From Sipunculus nudus (taxonomy: Eukaryota > Annelida > Sipuncula > Golfingiida > Sipunculidae): 64,000 nucleotides of DNA. A model generated the notes under the pieces. That model was not told where the DNA came from. It saw only the letters and a program-made list of their open reading frames with translations, and made no database searches. Every line of letters begins with the position of its first letter. The first letter of the stretch is position 1. The position numbers and the translations under genes are program-made. Where the stretch lies: NCBI GenBank assembly GCA_026874595.1, contig CM049306.1, positions 31,549,519 through 31,613,518 of the forward strand. Direction: 5' to 3'. Positions 12,119-23,300 of the stretch are shown here, piece after piece.

Positions 12119-15100
12119 ATTCCGTAGTCAGAATATCCTTATTTTGTTATCTCTAAACAATTGCATAAGGCTGGCGTAGAATACATACAAGAGATTTTTT
12201 TTATACACAGCAACTTACTTGTTGTTGTGACAGTTTCGTCCATTCATATCAGGCGACCTCCTCAGAATGCGGGTACGCTACTGCTAGGTGCTCTGATGAG
12301 TCCGCTTATATGAGTGGCAGACCTTTAGCATGTACCCGAATTGTGTGCTATGAATTGCATCGTTCACAGATGTTTCTTTTTGTACCCTGTACGTATTCTA
12401 ATACTTATCACTTAATGTATCATTACCCCTGTGTAAATGCCATCCATTTTATTAATTGAGTCTACGTTTATGTGGTCCCGGGATATCCTGACAATCGTTC
12501 AATGATTTAAAACATAGGGATTCGACGCATGTCTGTCTTTGCCTTGCCAGCAAATGTCCTTGGATTTCCATTAGATGTTTGGTTTATTTTGACCCGATCT
12601 CCACCTGTTATTATATTATAAACAATACGAATAGTCTATGTGAGATGGGATCGGTGTTTCTAATTCTATTTATAAAAAGGGTCAATAGATTATCTTTAAA
12701 GGGACGATGTATGATGTCATGTTTATAAAGCTTAGGTGTTTCGTGGTGTAACTAATATGCAGCGTGGCGCAACTAAGGTACTGCGTGCTGAGCCAAGTGA
12801 ACAAAGCGGATGATGATTGGTTTTAATTGCAGTATGTATATTTTAATAAAAGCAAAATCGCAGTCAAGAGTAGCGGCTCTGACATCAGATATACTTTCGA
12901 CCAATAGGTGCGATAAAAATGCCTACTTAACATGGTTGTGTATTCACGGCTAAGGTAATATACGCTGTGGTCCAAGACTGTCTTTTTGCGTATAATGTAT
13001 TAAATCAGTTACCATTTTAGTATACTCCTGGCTCTGAATATGAGGGTTCTGCCTGCCATCCAGTTCATCGTATCCAGCAATCACCTACACATGTGATGTA
13101 GAGAAAGACAAAAATTAATATGGATAAATGAATGTTACACGGTTTTATACATGACATATTCACAGACGAGAGCATATTCACGTTTATTTAAATGATGACT
13201 TGTTCGACAACTAGTGAGAAGCCAAGCTATAGGAACACAGTTTCATATCCACTGCTTTGAACATGATCAATGACCGATTGGGCTAATAAATGATCCATAC
13301 AGATTTCAATGAGATTTAAAATAAATAAAGAGATGTTCTTTAAACATGCTTACATAACACCCATGTGTAGAGTAAATGAATGTGAAATTTCATCTTCACC
13401 ATTAATATTATGGAATATATTTAGTCTTACCTCCAGCAGCAGAGCACTATCTTCAATGGTTTTGGTCATTGGACCCAAGTGGTCCTGTGTGGGCTCAATC
13501 AACATACTTCCAGTCATAGGGACCAGTCCAAAAGTGGGTTTTAAACCAACGATTCCACACCAGCATGACGGCATGCGGATCGATCCACCCGTGTCCCCAC
13601 CGATTGCCATGTCCACGTCTCCATTTGCCACCTAAAACCCACATTATGTTTGTAATTACATAACCGTATATGATATAATTTTGTTGTTACACTGTACCAG
13701 CAATATTGATTCCGAATTGGTTGAGTTAAAGTTTGAATGCTTATACATAAAATCATAACGATCGATCAAATAATTTAACTATGTACTTAAAGTGCAAATG
13801 AATCAATAATCAAAAATCTTATGAAAGAATTTTCTTAATTTTAAAAATGTTTGTTCTCATTTTTGCTTGAAACTGTGTTTTCTCATTTTTGACATAAACG
13901 TGAGTTTTATCTCACATAATGAATTCTTTTGCTTGCTTATCCAAGAGGATTCATCTGCAGACGCCAATTAATTACAGCCTCGTGAAATCGGCTTCAAACC
14001 TGACATCTGCTTTTGTTGAGCAACTATTGCTTTTTAAAATACTTTTAAGATACCAATTATTACCAGCACAGCGCAGCCATTAGTAGAGCCACCAGCACTG
14101 CGGTTTTTATCATGAGGGTTAAGGACTGGCCCAAAGGAACATGTAAAGCTACTCGCAGAAAAACAAAAATCTTCCACATTTCCCTTGCCAGTGATGGTGC
14201 CACCTGTGTAAACAATAAATTTATGAATGCAAACTCACTAGCTCTCAAGTGAATAATACTGAAATCAATTCATTTACCTATCTATATACATAACCGGAGA
14301 TTTGTTTATCTATTTTTCACAATGCCTCATAATCCCATTAATTTTTCAACTCCCTACATACATTGAAGTCAGATAAATTGACAAACTTTTCCAGTACAAC
14401 TATTCTCAAATTCAATTTCTTACGCTTCCTTGTATTTTATCCATTATTTCTTGCATTCTCTAGCTTTACAATATATTTAACCCTCTGTCATCTTTCCCAA
14501 TATTAAGAAGTCTCTTTCAATAGTAACGGTCAAGAAAATGTATACACAGGCGAATACACAAATGGTTATGTGAATTTGAACAATTGAATAATAAATATAA
14601 ACAATAATGAGATAACACAGGATTGCATGCCTGAAGTAAAAAAAGTTTTAGATAATCGAATGCAATTCACAGATGTGACAGTCTCTCAAAATTTATTTCT
14701 TAATCGTATATAACATGGACAAATGTGTTGATATGGTAACTGCGCACCCGCATCCAGCACCCTTGTCACTACAGTAGCATCATACTCCGGGATATAGCCA
14801 TCAAGGAGCTTGGTGCCCAGACCCCAGGGCACACCGGCCACCGCCATGTTGTCCTTGATGGCCACACTTTTGCCCTTTAGCTTACCATCAGGCGCACCAC
14901 GGATATCGGTCTTGACATACCTATAATTAAACAGATGCACACAAAATGATTTAAAGCAACAATAGGCCTATGAGAACTGATACATAAAAACTTTTGCACA
15001 AATGGTTTCAAACTAGTTTGCACCAACTGTAGTGTGGGACATATCTCATTTACCGGACGTATGGTCTGTCAAACAACACCTGGCAATAAAATAAATTAAA

Positions 15101-17340
15101 AATAAAAGATTGGTCATTACAACTGATAGCTTCATGCAGAAATATGTAAATAAGCTTAAAAACCTTCGTTTGTTATATATTTGTTACATACCAGGCATTG
15201 TAAGGGTTTTCATCTGGCTGTGGTCTCCGTCCCGGGGTACGAGGGTATTTCACTTTAGGCACGGGTTCTTGGTATTTGTCAAGTTGCGTGATCCCAGCGA
15301 CGGTATTTCCAATGTAATCTAAAATTCATTATGGGAACAAAAACAATTTTAACTGACAACACAAGTAACGTGTGAACATTTTGCATTTAGCTGTATATTA
15401 TTACACCAATACTGCTATTTTTATTTTATCAAATTTTTATTTTATAAATACATTTGACTTAAAAATAATGACTTTGTAATTTATCAAAATATTGATCTAA
15501 TTTTTTTTTATTTTTCAATTAATGAGGAAACAGAATAATTGATTGTTTTCACATTCTTACGTTTTTTCGTTTCAAGTCAATGCATTAACATTATTTTGGA
15601 CGACAAATGGATAATTAATGCACTCTAGCTATAAAAATAAGATCCTTTTCCATGCCTTATATTCTTAGGTTTCGCTTTTTCGAGTGTCTTGACGTTATAC
15701 AATATACTGTGGTTGCCTTTTTACTCGCGAGGGTTTTATTTTCGCGATATTCGCGAATGTGAAATAATCACGAATATGAAACCCTCGGGAATAAGATGAC
15801 CTATAAACTAAGATGACCTAATCAGCAACCTAATAATTTGTGCCTGGTTTCGAAACTGGCGTATGCATTAGCCGTGCCCATAAAGATTGTGATACATATC
15901 GACGGTGATGCAAGTCCTAATTCAATGGCTGAACTAGAAATTAGTCAGGTATTGTAGGATTTTTTTTCTAAACTTTAAATCAATACAGATCCTGGTTTAC
16001 TTAGATTTTACAGGTCTGGTGCAATCGTGAAAATGAAACCTTCGCGAAACGTTCAAAATGAAGAAATCGCAAAATTTCAGCCTCAGCCTTTCAGCCTCAA
16101 ATTAAAGCCAACCTCAGTATATTATCCGTACAGTATATATTTTATCTCATTTAAGCAAAAACACAATATAAGCAGTTAAGTTTTGTTTATTATCGTAGAT
16201 ACAAAAGACTTGAAGTTGCTCTGCGAAATTAAATTTGAGTTCAATACCATTTATTAGCTATTGAAGAACTCAGAGAGCGCCGACCTCCATCAAGGCACTT
16301 CATTATCAAATGGCATTGTCAGCAATGCTGTATATTCCCTTTAAAAATTCTGGATTCAGATGGTTATCTGATCAACCCCAACGTTTAATAAATTGTTTCT
16401 TGTATCATGTGCCGAGATATTCTGAAAAGTTCATCAAAATCATTAATAACTTTTGCTAACAGGCAAACAGTCAAGCAAATCAACGTCGCCAAAGCTATAA
16501 CTCCAACGGTAGATATTCATATAGCTCGATAACATTTCATTTTTTACTTTGTAAAGAACATTGACCTTAATAGTATAAAGTTTTGAAATGCCGTGCTAGT
16601 CTGTTACTTACAAAAGTAATGTAAATGGTTGACACCTTTTGAAAAAGACTAGCTGTGTGTGGGTTCTTGTACACAAGCTTTCGGGTGCTCGGCCCCCTTC
16701 CTCAGGATTTACACCTGAGGAAGGGGGCCGAGCACCCGAAAGCTTGTGTACAAGAACCAACACACAGCTAGTCTTTCTTAATAGTATATATAATTATAAC
16801 CATTCTTCAGTCTTTGTATATGAAGTCATCATCTTGGCTCATACAATATATGTACGATACATATAATATAAGTAACCTAACCTTGATAAGACTTTAATTC
16901 TCCCTCCTCGATGTCATACCCCAGGTTTGCTGAGATTTCCGCCAGCTGTTTCAGTGTAGGCTTCTGAACGGAAGGGGACCGATACAAGGCTAAAAACAGA
17001 TATATGCATATCGGAGTTCACGCTTTCCGTAAGTATAATCAGTCTTCATTTTTTCTCCTGTATCTCTGTGTTGACAGCGCGTTTCAACATTTTACGGGAA
17101 CTTGAGATTAACTTCGTAGATAAGAAAATGCAAAAAGACAAGGACGCATCACATCTACCCGTTTTGGAGTCTCTCAGATTAGAAAAAAAGGATTTTAAAG
17201 ACAGGAGGCGTTTATAACGTTGACATACCAAGAAACAAAATATGATAACAGTTGGAGTTTATAATTAGAGGTTTTAATATATATACAAAATGCTTTGTGT
17301 GGATCAAAATTCAAGTTATTACCAAGATCAGAAAAGTGAC

Positions 17341-17394
<54 letters not shown>

Positions 17395-17953
17395 TTTTCA
17401 CCATATATTGTGCTTCTTATATATTCGCGAGGGCTTCATATTTGTGTTTTTTATATGTCATATACCTTGACTGGTACTTGATGTGTGATTGATTGTTGTT
17501 ATAAGACTTCGAAAGTTGTACTCTATGTAGTTACTATAATTAATTACATATATATATATAAAGTGAAATGTAAAACAAAGATTAATGATATTAAAAGTGT
17601 TTTATAATATATTTGAAGAGGGAATGTCATGTTGTTTGTTAAGATTTTATTACATGGACAGTAAAATAAAGAAAATTTAACCATGATAAAAGGAAAGAGA
17701 AAAATTTAAAACTAACCTCACAAATATAAAGCCACCCACACTGTACATATGTATCCATATTTTATAAAATCAAACAAAAAAAAATTTCGTGCACCTACAT
17801 ATTAAGAACAATCATTAACAAGACGATCTATGAAAGTTTCTATAATAGTATTGTGAAGCTACCAAACTTGGATAAAGTCTATGTGATGAAAACATTGAAT
17901 TCCACTTACATTCAGATAAACTCATGATGAACGTGCGACGCCTGTGTCAGATT
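5556..17953 (-). CDS. Amidase-signature hydrolase, copy 1 (12-exon gene model, possibly decaying at 3' end)
   Basis: Joined exons on the minus strand (17925-17910, 16989-16882, 15318-15192, 14920-14748, 14203-14064, 13631-13431, 13084-13013, 12039-11883, 11176-11114, 7283-7153, 6588-6432, 5692-5556) give 1482 coding bases, 493 residues plus stop, with every intron GT/AG and every phase consistent. The protein follows the order of the bacterial nitrile-pathway type of amidase (Rhodococcus enantioselective amidase group): an N-terminal helical region, YPRTPG near residue 70, AIKDN with catalytic Lys106, GGSTNG with cis-Ser181, GGDTGGSIR with nucleophile Ser205 (the Ser-Ser spacing of 24 is the family value), then VLVMPT near residue 430. 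Members hydrolyse amides to acid plus ammonia; the substrate here is unknown. No signal peptide or membrane segment is evident. The family is usually about 500-520 residues, so the end is short: an in-frame TAA cuts about 16 residues. The gene could be functional but truncated, or an early pseudogene. Confidence 0.82.
6432..6588 (-). CDS. Amidase copy 1, exon 11
   Basis: 157 bases, acceptor GTAACAG at 6589-6590, donor GTAAGT at 6431. It encodes [20 protein letters not shown], then [19 protein letters not shown] and the LPNKELPAA tail. The YDVLVMPT strand is a hallmark of the family. Eight of 52 residues differ from copy 2. Confidence 0.9.
7153..7283 (-). CDS. Amidase copy 1, exon 10
   Basis: 131 bases, acceptor TTACAG at 7284-7285, donor GTAAGG at 7152. 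It encodes [20 protein letters not shown], then [20 protein letters not shown] and MK. The paralogous exon of copy 2 has the same length and phase. The preceding intron (7284-11113) is swollen by a Tigger-like transposon. Confidence 0.85.
7609..7670. repeat. (TA)n microsatellite
   Basis: About 31 perfect TA units directly abutting the left terminus of the Tigger-like transposon, whose target is TA. Confidence 0.97.
7671..9660 (-). mobile_element. Tigger/pogo-type DNA transposon, inactivated
   Basis: The minus strand encodes, in order, a CENP-B/Psq-like N-terminal helix-turn-helix (9353-9640: [36 protein letters not shown]), a second DNA-binding region ([20 protein letters not shown] near 9290-9250), and the DDE catalytic core. 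The left end at 7671 begins GTGAAACCTGTCTAAAGCGG next to a TA tract, as expected of a Tigger terminal inverted repeat with TA target. The mirror terminus was not found after 9660, so the right end is truncated or diverged. It lies in intron 9 of amidase copy 1, same strand. Confidence 0.85.
8068..9640 (-). pseudogene. Tigger-like DDE transposase, frameshifted
   Basis: Catalytic blocks: [17 protein letters not shown] (first Asp, about 9110), [15 protein letters not shown] (second Asp, about 8800) and [20 protein letters not shown] (third Asp, about 8700). An in-frame TAG near 9335 interrupts GPLI*EKALRF; frameshifts around 8840-8940 break the region between the first two Asp blocks; and another break at about 8320-8340 separates the acidic C-terminal part ([11 protein letters not shown]). 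Intact relatives are single frames of about 500-600 residues that cut and paste at TA. This copy cannot make full transposase. Confidence 0.85.
9940..10225. repeat. Fragment homologous to the LTR-like element at 24.6-25.4 kb
   Basis: Shared blocks include GAGAATAACAGTCCAATG at about 10016 against GAGAATGACAGTCCAGTG at 24896, and in both a later CAAACTGAAG/GTAAACTGAAG block, a TGCCACAATTATAGGA/TTGCCGCATCCGTCGGA block, and TGTGTCCGCTGGAATATG/TGCGTCCGCTGGAAAATG. Order and spacing are kept over roughly 180 bases. Confidence 0.55.
10425..10800 (+). mobile_element. Tandem-repeat family member, single monomer, plus orientation
   Basis: Begins with terminus A (AGCTCAGCTGACTGTAAGTC, a hairpin-forming sequence), followed by a CGTCCGTCC run and a monomer with CTGAAATTAGGTCACTGCGA. 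The interval 10500-10800 is collinear with 60148-60435, including a poly-C run and GCCACCTGTATTTTTT at the end. Confidence 0.6.
10803..10930. repeat. GTCC-rich terminus of second tandem-repeat family
   Basis: GAAAAGCGGTGCCCTAAAG followed by about 60 bases of degenerate CCGT/CCTT repeats. The same kind of start (CCGTCCGTCTGTTCGTCC) and the same GCGGTGC end motif appear in the element at 48.0-48.5 kb. Confidence 0.45.
11114..11176 (-). CDS. Amidase copy 1, exon 9
   Basis: 63 bases, acceptor ATTTAG at 11177-11178 after a T-rich tract, donor GTAAGG at 11113. It encodes [20 protein letters not shown], aligned with the I-W...GAYQM segment of the bacterial family. It is too short to stand out as an ORF and was found by comparing both copies. 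Confidence 0.82.
11883..12039 (-). CDS. Amidase copy 1, exon 8
   Basis: 157 bases, acceptor GTTACAG at 12040-12041, donor GTATAC at 11882. It encodes [20 protein letters not shown], then [14 protein letters not shown] and [11 protein letters not shown]. The KIGILTEGF and VEEVSVP patterns match the segment after the signature core in Rhodococcus-type amidases. It differs from copy 2 at 6 of 52 residues. Confidence 0.9.
12074..12115. repeat. (GA)n microsatellite
   Basis: About 21 GA units in intron 7 of amidase copy 1, just upstream (in transcript direction) of exon 8. Confidence 0.97.
13013..13084 (-). CDS. Amidase copy 1, exon 7
   Basis: 72 bases (24 codons, phase 0), acceptor GTGTAG at 13085-13086, donor GTAACT at 13012. 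It encodes [20 protein letters not shown] plus YTKM. The V-I-A-G-x-D start matches the segment after the signature in bacterial relatives. Copy 2 differs here only at the second residue. Confidence 0.88.
13431..13631 (-). CDS. Amidase copy 1, exon 6 (amidase signature, nucleophile serine)
   Basis: 201 bases (67 codons, phase 0), acceptor TTTTAG at 13632-13633, donor GTAAGA at 13430. It encodes [36 protein letters not shown], and [20 protein letters not shown]. Ser205 in GGSIR is the acyl-enzyme nucleophile. This is the diagnostic core of the amidase-signature family and is fully intact. Confidence 0.95.
14064..14203 (-). CDS. Amidase copy 1, exon 5 (cis-serine)
   Basis: 140 bases, acceptor ACACAG at 14204-14205, donor GTAATA at 14063. 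It encodes [20 protein letters not shown] through GPVLNPHD and [11 protein letters not shown]. Ser181 of GGST is the cis-serine of the triad. The residue after it is Thr, and the usual following Gly is Asn, a mild departure from the common GGSSGG pattern; copy 2 has GGSSNG. The longest open frame here is a different, meaningless frame; the coding frame is set by homology and phase. Confidence 0.88.
14748..14920 (-). CDS. Amidase copy 1, exon 4 (catalytic lysine)
   Basis: 173 bases, acceptor TTATAG at 14921-14922, donor GTGCGC at 14747. It encodes residues 84-141: [16 protein letters not shown], then VAIKDN with catalytic Lys106, [10 protein letters not shown], and [12 protein letters not shown]. 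This is the beta-strand and lysine part of the amidase-signature fold. The ORF runs on past the donor without homology, so the donor is set by the join to exon 5 (Gly142). No counterpart was found for copy 2. Confidence 0.9.
15192..15318 (-). CDS. Amidase copy 1, exon 3
   Basis: 127 bases, acceptor TTTTAG at 15319-15320, donor GTATGT at 15191. It encodes residues 43-83, including [11 protein letters not shown] and PDENPYNAW, a segment highly typical of the Rhodococcus-type amidases. It ends with TG, completed to Trp84 by the first G of exon 4. Confidence 0.88.
16644..16776. repeat. Long near-perfect palindrome (63-base arms, 7-base loop)
   Basis: Left arm 16644-16706 and right arm 16714-16776 are inverted copies with one mismatch in 63 positions; the loop is ATTTACA. 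The arms contain GCTTTCGGGTGCTCGGCCCC, unusually GC-rich for this locus. It lies in intron 2 of amidase copy 1. It is either a tiny foldback/MITE-type insertion or a strong RNA hairpin. Confidence 0.95.
16882..16989 (-). CDS. Amidase copy 1, exon 2
   Basis: 108 bases, acceptor TTTTTAG at 16990-16991, donor GTTAGG at 16881. It encodes residues 6-41 ([19 protein letters not shown] and on), the helical N-terminal segment with the 'PTLKQL' pattern that precedes the catalytic domain in this amidase group. It ends with G, which joins AT of exon 3 to give Asp42. Confidence 0.8.
17340..17392. repeat. (TA)n microsatellite
   Basis: About 26 TA units with one CA interruption, in intron 1 of amidase copy 1. 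Confidence 0.97.
17910..17953 (-). CDS. Amidase copy 1, exon 1 (start codon)
   Basis: Reading 17925 to 17910 gives Met-Ser-Leu-Ser-Glu plus one base, followed by a strong GTAAGT donor at 17909. The single base T joins CC of exon 2 to make Ser6. A pyrimidine-rich stretch ending in CAG sits just upstream at about 17954-17955, so 17926-17953 is likely 5' UTR of an exon whose leader begins further upstream. The ATG is chosen because it is the only one that joins in phase; the five-residue coding piece is too short to be certain from sequence alone. Confidence 0.6.
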
Positions 17954-19240
17954 CTGGAAGAAAATCCCGAGGTCATATCTAAAAACTAACAAATCAACTT
18001 AATCATTACTTTGAAAAAAAAAACGTAACATATTAGGAAATCAGTGAAGACTTAAAGGATTCAAAGTTCTAAAACCAGGACCTTTTACACACGTAATCCC
18101 ATAAATTCAAACCTATAAACGAGCGTTTATTGGAAAGTTATGTAACTGTTAAATAGCATTTTACATGCAACGCATACACATGAGTGCTGCACTGTTTCGG
18201 TATCAGTTCATCACTACATTGTTCTACAAGAATACCCCCAGCAACTGGCACAGACGCCGTTGTATTTTCTCATACTGTGCCCATGTCACGGTCCACTTGA
18301 CTCTAGTGTAGCATTTAGCAATTTTGCAAAGTTCAAGGAAGTCGCCTTCTCAGAATGTTCCGCTGACCTTTCACTAGTTCTTGTTGCATACAGCCTTTAC
18401 TTTTTGGCTCGCTCTAAGCACATTCCAGTCTCCATAGCTGCAGGTTAGGCCCCTGGGAAGTTATCTGCCCAACACAAATGAACAACAGCCGCCCCCCCCC
18501 CTCAACACACACACACTCCTCCCCGGAAGAATTTGGCTTCAGTACCACCAGACAGAATAAAATAACACGCTCTCTAATACAAGACGTGTTTAGCCGACCT
18601 CTGTTTTACTCTTGCCTGTATAACGTTTCAATGCCCATGTAATTAAAAACATCTTTATTAATTGATTATACTGTCATGAGCTATCATAAAAAACAAGTCA
18701 AGCCGCTGTGTGAATATTTAATTAGCTTTCACGATGTGATAATTAGGGGAACTATCACCAATATTTGAAGTTTAAAGAATGCTAAGTAGTTGGTATGACT
18801 CTCATGTTTTACAGGACTCGCATTCTTGGCGTCACATGATATTTATTTCCTTGGCTTTAAAGACCCCTGGAGATACACCCGTTCCTATGCACCTTAACCT
18901 ATCGTAGCTGCCTTGTGGTGATACTTGATCCTGATGACACATATATAGGCGTCCTTGTCCGTATTGTCTATAGGGCTGATATATATCGAGTGCACTGAGG
19001 TTATAAAACGAATTGGTTTAACAGAACACATTTCCCGTTATTTAAACACCCGTGTCAGCAACATAAATAGAGTGTCCTAGCTAGAAATACAATATATATA
19101 TTAGGTCTATTTTAAGTAGCGAGACAGTGAAGGGCATGTCAAGCCACGAGGAAACCGTACATATTAAACATGGTAACCAGAAGCCAACTAGCGTGTAAAT
19201 ATTACCTATACGTTGCTAAATTGTTCACATGATTACAACA
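17954..19240. other. Upstream region of amidase copy 1, no clear promoter
   Basis: This should contain the leader exon and promoter of copy 1. I could not place a TATA box or leader exon with confidence. A small poly-C/CA run lies at about 18492-18513. Small frames here look random. Confidence 0.3.
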
Positions 19241-19244
19241 GAAA

Positions 19245-20370
19245 GTCATCTGAGCTATAGCGATCATTCCTTGCCCGTCGTCTGTCCGTCCGTCAGGTTG
19301 CCGTTAACAAGGCACAAATAATAACCGCGATACCTTATATCGGCTAACTTAACATTCAGGGAGGTCCATAAAATTCTCCCTTTACACCTGAAATTCGGTC
19401 ACTATCAGCTATATTCTCCGACTGATAGTTCTTTCCATGCTTATTGATCATGGACGGTTTCTTCAGTTCCGGAAGCCTGGTGGAGCCTAAGTTCCAATGA
19501 AGCAGTCCGGACGTTACAGGGCACAAACTGTAACCGTCAGAGGTAGAAACTAATTTACTGTTCGTCCATGGAGGTCGCAGGCAAATCTCCTCAGAAAAAT
19601 AAAATAAGGCTCTGATGATCTATATTTTGCGATCTGTTGACCGAAAACATGATTTTTGTAGCTCCTCTGAGAGTCAGACGGGGTACATATTGTTTTCATT
19701 TGGCCTTGAACCTTCTGAAGAGGATTTCAGGGAGGCCCTGGGTTAATGTTCTTCGAAACATGAAATTTGGTCACCGTGACCTATATTCTGCGAGCTATAG
19801 GAACCTTAAGTTAGACGTGGAATCAAAAATGTATCTGTTAGGCCAAGAATCTTCTAACGCAACATCCCGGGAATAAGACAGGGCATAAATTGTTACCATT
19901 AGGCCTACAGTCCTCAACACAACATCAAAGGTGGTTCGGCTCAAATCTCCTTGGAAACCTGAAACTATTTCATAATGATCTATATTCTGCAAGCGACTGG
20001 CCAAAAATGATTATTAGCACTCAATCAGTAAAGCCGGGTGCAAAACGTTACTGTTTGACCATAAATCTTCAAATATGACCTCAAGGCAGGTTTTTAGTAA
20101 ATCTCCTTTGAATCCTGAAAGAAGGTCATTGTAACCAATATTCTGTAAGCAACAAGTCAAAAACATGATTTTAAGCGCCAAGAGGACATCCAAAATAAGG
20201 TTGCTGTAACCTATTTTCTGTGAGTTATTTTTTTACACTCCGGACGTCTCAACATTGTTCAATGTTCCTTCACAAATAGTTTTAAACAGACCATAAGATC
20301 AATTATAAATGCATGCATCACTCAATTGTCAAATTCAGCTGGGCTTCATGACCCATGGGTCACTTGTTAT
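19245..20370 (+). mobile_element. Tandem-repeat element 2, plus orientation
   Basis: Starts with terminus A (GTCATCTGAGCTATAGCGAT at about 19246, then CCGTCCGTCAG) and ends with terminus B (AATTCAGCTGGGCTTCATGA then CCATGGGTCACTTGTT at about 20370). Between them are seven or so diverged 140-160 bp monomers marked by 'CTCCTTGGAAACCTGAAA' and 'GACCTATATTCTGCGAGC' variants at about 19780, 19970, 20105 and 20210. Confidence 0.7.
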
Positions 20371-20379
20371 ATATAAAGC

Positions 20380-23300
20380 TAAGCCCAGACGTCAGTTTCC
20401 AGATAATATTTAATAGTTCAGCTTTATCAGTGGAATAAAGCTTTTGCAGCATACGGTTCAACTAGCTTTTGCACGTTGTATGAACACAGCGATAAAATCT
20501 TGCCTCAGCTTTCTGGCCCATGTATATAGCCAGCAGATAAGTGCTTATATGGCCGGAATACTTCAGTTGGTGATACAAGCATGAAAGTTAGCATGATTGA
20601 TTGTTCAAGAACCGTTTACAAAAAAAAAAAAAACCTTAGCCAGTCAACAATCCAATATTGCCGCCCTTTTTTGCAAGATTTACCCCCTTTCCATAAAAAT
20701 TTCTATGAAACATTGTAAGATGGTCAGATGTTAATGATCTTTACACAGATTAATAGGATTTGAGGTATTGAGGTTCTTATTATGCCAGATTAAAAGTTCT
20801 ACACATCTAAGATATTATGGTAAATGCCAAAGCCCTTGCGTGCCAATGGATGAAAAACAAAGTTTCTCCCTTCCTTTTGTGACCTGCAAGTAAAAATTGT
20901 CATACTTATTCTGCTAAAGGTAAATTTTATGAAAGAAGGTGATACAGGACTTAAACCAGTCTGTGTATCACTTGACCTATATGTAAATCAGTCTGTCAGT
21001 CGGATATATTCCTTGGAAACGTTACGCGTTAATAATGTTAACCATGGGCATTTAAAAAAATCCTCAGAGATTAAAATATGTTTCGAGGGTTTATTTTTTA
21101 TTTGTATTTTATTATACAGCTTCGGTTTTATCTAGTTCATATTTATTTAAAATGCGAAAAGCAGATATAACAAGTTACTTGCATTATTTGCATGAACCTA
21201 TAACAGTTGAAAGCTTAATTGGACATTAATCAGATATCCTGGGAATTACATCATCGAAGTAGAAAGCAGAGGTTAACTTTTGTACCAAATTCGGCGCCTA
21301 TTAATTGTATATTGCATCATATGCATGTTTATTTACAGGTCAACAGGGCTTCTAGTTTCCGGTTTTCATAGGCTCACAAGGACAAAGCATGTTTGGCCTC
21401 AGGTTGGCCATATTTACAGAAAAAGACTCTGGGAAGATGCGAGAAAATGAAAACTTTTCAAAGTGTGTCTTTAAACAACAGTAATTTTATTAGGCCAAAT
21501 CAACTTATCATCATCTCAGGTTATATTTGATGGAGGCTTAATGGAATAAGAAGATATGGTCAGGGGAATGTAGTTAATAATATATAATAATATTGGTTTT
21601 ATATTTAATTGGCTGTGTTGTTCGATAGATCGGTTTGTTTATGTATCAAGCGATGGAACCTACTTGACTACGGTATGTTAAGATAAGCTGACAGAAGAAG
21701 CTTCTGGGGGGCTTAGCTGGTAATTTCCACGAGTCTGTAGAATCTTCGTTGACTAGACGTTCCCGAAGTTTCTGTGCGGTAGGTATGTATAGGTGCATAG
21801 GAGTAAGCCAGTCTGAAAGTCTGTACAGTCAGAAGTGTTGTGAAATGTAGATTTGCACAAGACGGGGTGTTATTTCAAATACCGCATAAATTCGATTATT
21901 CATCCTTGGACGGTGGTGGCCAATTGTGGATCTTTACCGGATTAAACCTCTTTTTCGTTTTCCCCTAGACAGCGGATTATTTTAGACTTTTGCGCGAAAG
22001 TTCCGGAGAAATATATGTCCGCTGCGTTTATGGTGTGACGATGTGTTAAAATCGTAAAATAAATTAATTTCAAATATTGATGGTCAAAGATGGTTTCCAT
22101 GAAAATACTTAGCTTTTCAATCCAATGTCCGTACCATTGGTTGTTCATTATTACTTTTCAAAACAGAGACACCAAGTTCAAATATTTTTGTAAGTGTACA
22201 GCAAACTTTGAACACATCATTGGCGTATTTTTTTTCATTTTTAAAACGTATGTTTTAATAACTTAATTTAAAAAGTTCATGGCAGAAAGAGAAAGTACAC
22301 CAACTCAAATTTTTTACACAGGTCAAAGCAAACATAAAACACAGGCGTTTGACATGAAGGTCCTTTGAAATTTTGACCTTATGTTTATGTAAAATAGGAC
22401 AATCGCTGTAATTATAAAAACAATTAAGATGTTGAAAATTTAATATGAGTACTCTTCATTTGGGAGTTAAGATTTTATAAAAATCGTATAAATACATGTA
22501 GTTTACAATGTCTTGTTTGATGCTCATTATTTTTCATCGCTGTTTTGATTTTCTGTTTGCTATTGTGTTTTCTAAATATGTCTTACGCCTCTGAACTAGA
22601 ATTTTTCCTTTATAAATTACCAAGGTACAATTTTAATAGATACATGATGTATTCACTTTATAAGATGAGCTGAAAAATGTGGATTGTAAGAGTTGGAAAA
22701 TTAAACGTGATGAGTGAAGAAATTTGATTAAATAAAAATGTCTGTTCAAGTGAATAGTTTCTCCATATTTTTAATTAAAAAGAAGTCCTCTCATATTTAC
22801 ATTAAAATCATTTTTTTTTCAATAGTATAAAAAGAAACATTCTCTCAATTGTCGTATTTCATTAAGGTGTCATTAAAATACTACTGAATGGCATTTATTA
22901 ATTAAAAGATTTATTCACGGGTATGCTCAATTCACCAAGAGGTACAAAAAGATACAGCATTTTAAATCGAGGGGTTGTGAGCTACGACATATACAGATTT
23001 CTTGAATTCAGTAAAGCTGGATAACGCTTCATACTTATTCTATTTCAGAACAGAGTCAGAAAAAAAGGGTAGAACATATTTCTGTCGTTCATTTTAAGTT
23101 AACGTTAAATGATATAAACGGTTTATATTTAATATAACAAGTATGGATGCATATTCTTTTGCTATATACTTGGGTCGTTTTTGAATATAACAGGAAAAGA
23201 TCGAACAACGGATGAAATATTAAGCGAACAACGAAGCAAAAATGTAAATAATGGCAGTTTAACAGAAAGTCAACATAAATACGTTAAATATAACAAAACG

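Noticed and set aside
14060-14248. 62-residue minus-strand ORF overlapping amidase exon 5
   Set aside because: Shadow frame; the coding frame of exon 5 is shifted and contains GGSTNG and GPVLNPHD.
16644-16776. A canonical microRNA precursor
   Set aside because: Arms of 63 bases with one mismatch are too long and too perfect; an siRNA-type hairpin or foldback insertion fits better.
16639-16866. 75-residue ORF over the intronic hairpin
   Set aside because: It reads through both palindrome arms; no homology, and the hairpin explains the openness.
5556-17953. Naming the amidase FAAH or GatA
   Set aside because: YPRTPG, VAIKDN and the IWG...YQ segment and C-terminal pattern fit the Rhodococcus-type amidase group; neither the FAAH N-terminal membrane helix nor GatA-specific features are visible.
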